In this document: positions 6,958 to 10,093 of the stretch, in pieces | Layout: each line of letters opens with the position of its first letter | Numbering within the stretch: the stretch's first letter is position 1 | Source of the DNA: Saccoglossus kowalevskii | Taxonomy: Eukaryota > Hemichordata > Enteropneusta > Harrimaniidae | Direction of reading: 5' to 3' | Assembly (NCBI RefSeq): GCF_000003605.2 | Contig: NW_003130854.1 | Location: 2,794,924 to 2,805,016 of the forward strand | DNA: 10,093 nt | Program-made: the position numbers and the translations under genes | The notes under the pieces: model-generated | Told to the model about the DNA's origin: nothing | Databases searched by the model: none | The model's input: only the letters and a program-made list of their open reading frames with translations

Positions 6958-7918
6958 GTAAGTAGGCATTTTTTTGTATAGCGACTTTTGCTGCATTTAC
7001 GCAAGTAATTATTTTGTCCGGCAAAGTAAAATGTCCAGAGGACATAATATTATGTTCTGAATTGCATGAACTTGATGTATTTGGGCTCTCTAATGTATGT
7101 GCCCAATCAGAGTTGGCGTAGCCTATGGTAATAGAAAAGTAAAGTAACAAAACAAATATGGTAACAAAACAAAAAAGTGATTTGTCAGAGAGAGCATACT
7201 TAAAAACACATTGTCTAAATGCTGATGCAGTGCCCAAATATATACTGGCTTCTGCTAGTGAAAATGCATGTGGCCCAGCATATATGTATATTACATAGTA
7301 GTTCAGTACAATAGAACAATACAATAACTTTTTAAAATCACAATCAAGGTATTCATTGTTGTGCTAATATAGCTCTATTGTTCACTCGGGCAACATAATC
7401 TATAATGTTTAGGGGTTTTTCTAGAAAAAAACAAGAGGGACCATTGCAATTCAGCGAAGCGACCAAATGGGGGGGGGGGGGGATAGGGTTCTCTCTACCA
7501 GGTTGTGGAATTTTTGATAATTCCAAGTTAAAATTGAGGCTTCCATGGGGCCAAAATTACTATCAGACAGGTCACAGTCAAAGACTGTGGCAACATGTGA
7601 TCCCTGGTCAATCAGAATTTTATGGTTGCCAGGGCATCTGCTCCCCAGGGTAGGAGGCCATGGCATGAGGGCGCTGCGTCCCTGTTCCCTTGTTTAAGAA
7701 AATCCCTGATGTTTCAGGGAGAACCATGGATAGTACTATTAATTAAACAAATTTATGTGGAAAACCGAGATAATTTTTGGGAAACTTTGGTAACATTTAG
7801 CTGCTTATCATCCTGTTCTTTCTAGGAATTTAAAATTTTACTGGCTCAAATTTTCAAGGAAACAATGGAAGAATAGAGTCATGATGCTGTCCCAAAGTTC
7901 TGGGGAGAATGTCATTCT
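6958..7918 (+). other. Intron 4, 5' half
   Basis: Non-coding. It contains a G14 tract (7469-7482) inside a more GC-rich patch of about 7400-7720, and a hairpin CACAGTC-AAA-GACTGTG (7573-7589). The GC-rich patch differs in composition from its surroundings and may be an old repeat, but I find no terminal repeats. Open frames across it are not supported. Confidence 0.5.
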
Positions 7919-8800
7919 TACAGCCGTTCTGAGAATTATTCGAACAGTCAGTTAGCAAAATGACTTGCAACTTCGCCACTTGAGTGACGGGCGCGTGGTT
8001 TGGGATTACTATTTCATAGGGGTTGTCCGTTTTTTTTTTTTGTCGGCTTGGTGAATTGTAAGTATTATCTAGCGTGCGTTCACAGCAACCATTCTTTGTT
8101 TTTTATAATTATATTGTAATTATTTTCAGTAATTTTGAAAATCACAAGTTGGATGTTGCTTAAATCTGTCGAAAAATGTCAACCCCTCGCTCATTTTAGT
8201 CAGTTGTACCTGTTACAAAAATGGACTAGACATAATAACGGTCGTTATACCCAGTCATTTTCAAACTGCAGTTGAAAAAGTGATTCGATCAAGGAAGGCA
8301 CTTTTGATTTGACAAAATCCATCAAACTATTATAATCGAGTTTTCCGTCTGTGTATCCCTGACGTACTCACAGCACCAGTAATGTAAAAACAACTTTTAG
8401 TTTGGCCCAAAACTGTCGCGAAACTGCAGCGCGTCCCGCTAAGAAACTTTACTTTGAGCCTTCCCGCCAACGACGAGTTCATTAATACCTGGGGTTACTC
8501 AACACTCGGGAGTTGTTTTGTAAATTACGCTATGTCAGGTGGACTCAGATAGTTATAACAATTTAAAATAACACTTTGAATGCATATACAACATATAACC
8601 TGTTAATATATGGTAACCAACGCGTGTCGTTTTGAAAACGGCGTTTTACCCGCATCTTGCAAGATGATGGAATGATTCCAATTGTGGGCGTGCCAATACA
8701 ATGGCGCCATCAAGTCTAGATTGGAAAAGGCCCAAGTGTTTTGCAAAGTTCCAACATATATTGCTAACTGACTGTCTGAATAATTCTCAGAACGGCTGTA
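7919..8800. mobile_element. Non-autonomous DNA transposon with 38-bp terminal inverted repeats
   Basis: Positions 7921-7958 and 8761-8798 are inverted copies of each other with 36 of 38 bases matching by hand; the ends read CAGCCGTTCTGAGAATTATT. Weaker inverted similarity continues inward for several tens of bases. TA dinucleotides lie immediately outside both ends, as expected for Tc1/mariner-type insertion. The body of about 0.88 kb has no long open frame and so encodes no transposase. It contains a T12 tract (about 8030-8041), a perfect 14-bp palindrome, CATCTTGCAAGATG (8653-8666), and an E2F-type decamer TTCCCGCCAA (8461-8470). It fills nearly half of intron 4 and ends about 80 nt before the next exon's acceptor. 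Confidence 0.8.
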
Positions 8801-8881
8801 ACAAAAATACTGCACCTGTTATGGATGTGATAATTATTACTGATACTGACTTGCTAGATTTTGTTACTTATTCTTATTTAG

Positions 8882-9083
8882 TTCCATGGATGACTATACT
8901 GCTGGTAAATCCAATAAGTTATTAGATAATTTAGAGAGTACTACAATCAGAAATGAACTTTTGAGGAAAGAAAACAACGAGCTGAAAAAAGCCAAGTCTT
9001 CTCTCAGTGTGGATTTGACTTGTATTAAAGTAGAACTATCTGAACAAATGGATAAGATTAGAAAGGTGAAAGAAGAAACCAGA
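8882..9083 (+). CDS. Coding exon 5 (residues 367-434): start of coiled coil
   Basis: The acceptor CTTATTCTTATTTAG ends at 8881. The first T completes the split codon TT|T (Phe 367), and the 202-nt exon ends in phase 0 at a strong GTAAGTGAG donor (9084). The peptide is charged and helical. In one heptad register, L394, L401, L408, I415, Q422 and V429 fall at equivalent positions, with L384, L412, L419 and I426 adding hydrophobic face. So residues from about 380 form a canonical parallel-type coiled coil. ATG 8886 is internal, not a start. The abrupt change from the Thr/Pro-rich exon 4 to this exon marks the boundary between a disordered tail and a rod. Confidence 0.88.
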
Positions 9084-9684
9084 GTAAGTGAGAGTTTCAT
9101 ATTTTACCACTGTATTTTTGCCAGAATTGTTTGCTCTGAGATCTAGGGAGACTTCAATGGTTTTAGCACAACCTGAAGATTTCTGTGCACTCCTGACCTT
9201 ACTAAAAAAAATGTTGCGCATCTGATCAACCTAACACAAACTCAGAATTACTGTAGTAGAGTCACCGGTGGTAATAAGAACATGTCACGCTGCCTAAGAC
9301 AAAACTCTTACTCATTTCATTGGACGAGTGCATTGGATTCTGGGAAAATCGATGTTTATCAACACAAATGTCACACACGCGTGGCGAGACGACCACTGCC
9401 AGTTAAATAACATGTATATCATTATCCCAAATTAGCATCATGTTAACTAACACAATCAATGACTACTGAATTTCTAGTTTTAGTATGAATTATTAACCCA
9501 ATGAGACTTTTCATTTGAAATCACCGTAATTTTTAAAAAACTGATTACCTTGTGCCAAAGTGAAAACATTTTTCGTTCACATTAACAAGATATGTTGTAT
9601 ACATACACACAAATTTAAATCTGTTAAAATTTTACTGGTATGTTTTCAGTTTGCTAAATTGTGAATAATTAATTTTGTTTGTAG
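9084..9684 (+). other. Intron 5
   Basis: A 601-nt intron, donor GTAAGT and acceptor AATTTTGTTTGTAG. The part at about 9250-9400 is less AT-rich but shows no open frame or repeat structure that I can support. Confidence 0.6.
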
Positions 9685-9774
9685 AATGAGATGCAAAAAG
9701 AAATAGATACTATCTTGGCACAAAACGGAGATCAGATGAATGAAATTGGAAAGCTGTCTTCTGTAATAACACAG
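9685..9774 (+). CDS. Coding exon 6 (residues 435-464): coiled coil continues
   Basis: A 90-nt phase-0/phase-0 exon bounded by acceptor TTTTGTTTGTAG (ending 9684) and a strong CAG|GTAAGT donor at 9775. It encodes 30 residues, NEMQKEIDTILAQNGDQM and on to SSVITQ, a charged helical stretch continuing the coiled coil. It contains no stop, and the exon is too short to be found without splice context. The gene continues beyond the window, and the next exon must also begin in phase 0. Confidence 0.82.
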
Positions 9775-9939
9775 GTAAGTTGACATGCATGTACTACATA
9801 GTCTGTTCTGAGAACATTTTAAATTTGATTTCACTTCGTACTTGAGGAGTGTGTGATGAGATTTAAATATGTTGGTGAATGTGAACTTGTTGTAAAAGTG
9901 AATGTCGTGTCATCCCAAAAATCATTTTCTCCATATTTT

Positions 9940-10093
9940 CCTGTGGTCCTGTTTACTTCAGACATAACTATGCCTGTGGCCCTGTTTACTTCAGACATAA
10001 CTATGCCTGTGGCCCTGTTTACTTCAGACATAACTATGCCTGTGGTCCTGTTTACTTCAGACATAACTATGCCTGTGGTCCTGTTTACTTCAG
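9940..10093. repeat. 33-bp minisatellite in intron 6, running off the edge
   Basis: Units start at 9940, 9973, 10006, 10039 and 10072 (the last cut by the window edge), about 4.7 copies. They are nearly identical and differ mainly at one T/C position (GGTCC versus GGCCC). Each unit contains CTGTTTACTTCAG, which resembles a 3' splice site. Reading in phase 0 from that site gives ACA TAA, an immediate stop. The minus strand is open as an 11-residue repeat (MSEVNRTTGIV-like), which I treat as an artefact of a period divisible by three. Confidence 0.9.

Noticed and set aside
7405-7825. Open frames across the G14 tract
   Set aside because: They pass through a homopolymer and a GC-rich repeat-like patch, with no splice signals consistent with exons 4 and 5.
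9831-10064. Minus-strand repeat protein with an 11-residue period
   Set aside because: The 33-bp minisatellite is divisible by three, so an open frame follows from one open unit; no other gene signal.

Overview
This window looks like AT-rich nuclear DNA of an animal, most likely an invertebrate. Coding sequence occurs as short blocks bounded by GT/AG splice signals, introns run from about 0.4 to 2 kb, there are small inverted-repeat transposons with TA target sites, and there are minisatellites. There is no bacterial gene organisation. The species cannot be fixed from the sequence.

The main content is the 5' part of one plus-strand gene. Six coding exons (3491-3526, 4117-4268, 5620-5701, 6128-6957, 8882-9083, 9685-9774) join without any phase conflict into 464 codons and continue past the right edge. 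The start is ATG 3491, with an in-frame stop just upstream in the same exon. The protein has a low-complexity N-terminal region of about 366 residues, rich in Ser/Thr-Pro sites and with a TQT-type dynein light chain motif. A coiled coil follows and is still running at the edge. This architecture resembles mitotic spindle/kinetochore proteins of the astrin (SPAG5) type. That is a weak architectural inference, not a recognised homology, so no gene symbol is given.

The most distinctive structure is in intron 2. Positions 4457-4807 are a decayed copy, about 92% identical by hand count, of the interior of exon 4 (6513-6924). The copy lacks 61 nt, is frameshifted, has neither exon-4 splice site, and is flanked by imperfect 36-bp direct repeats.

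Left part: a minus-strand open block (1-251) reads like a coding exon of a second, divergent gene that runs off the left edge. A 21-bp minisatellite abuts it. A CpG-richer region follows, with a CRE-like site, a perfect E2F decamer and an NF-Y CCAAT box within 80 bp (1141-1222), a candidate promoter. Transposable elements lie at 2677-2888 and 5089-5293 (CTGTAAA-type ends) and at 7919-8800 (38-bp terminal inverted repeats, TA flanks). The right edge is a 33-bp minisatellite in which every unit contains a 3' splice-site-like string. I see no rRNA, tRNA, CRISPR array or complete transposase.
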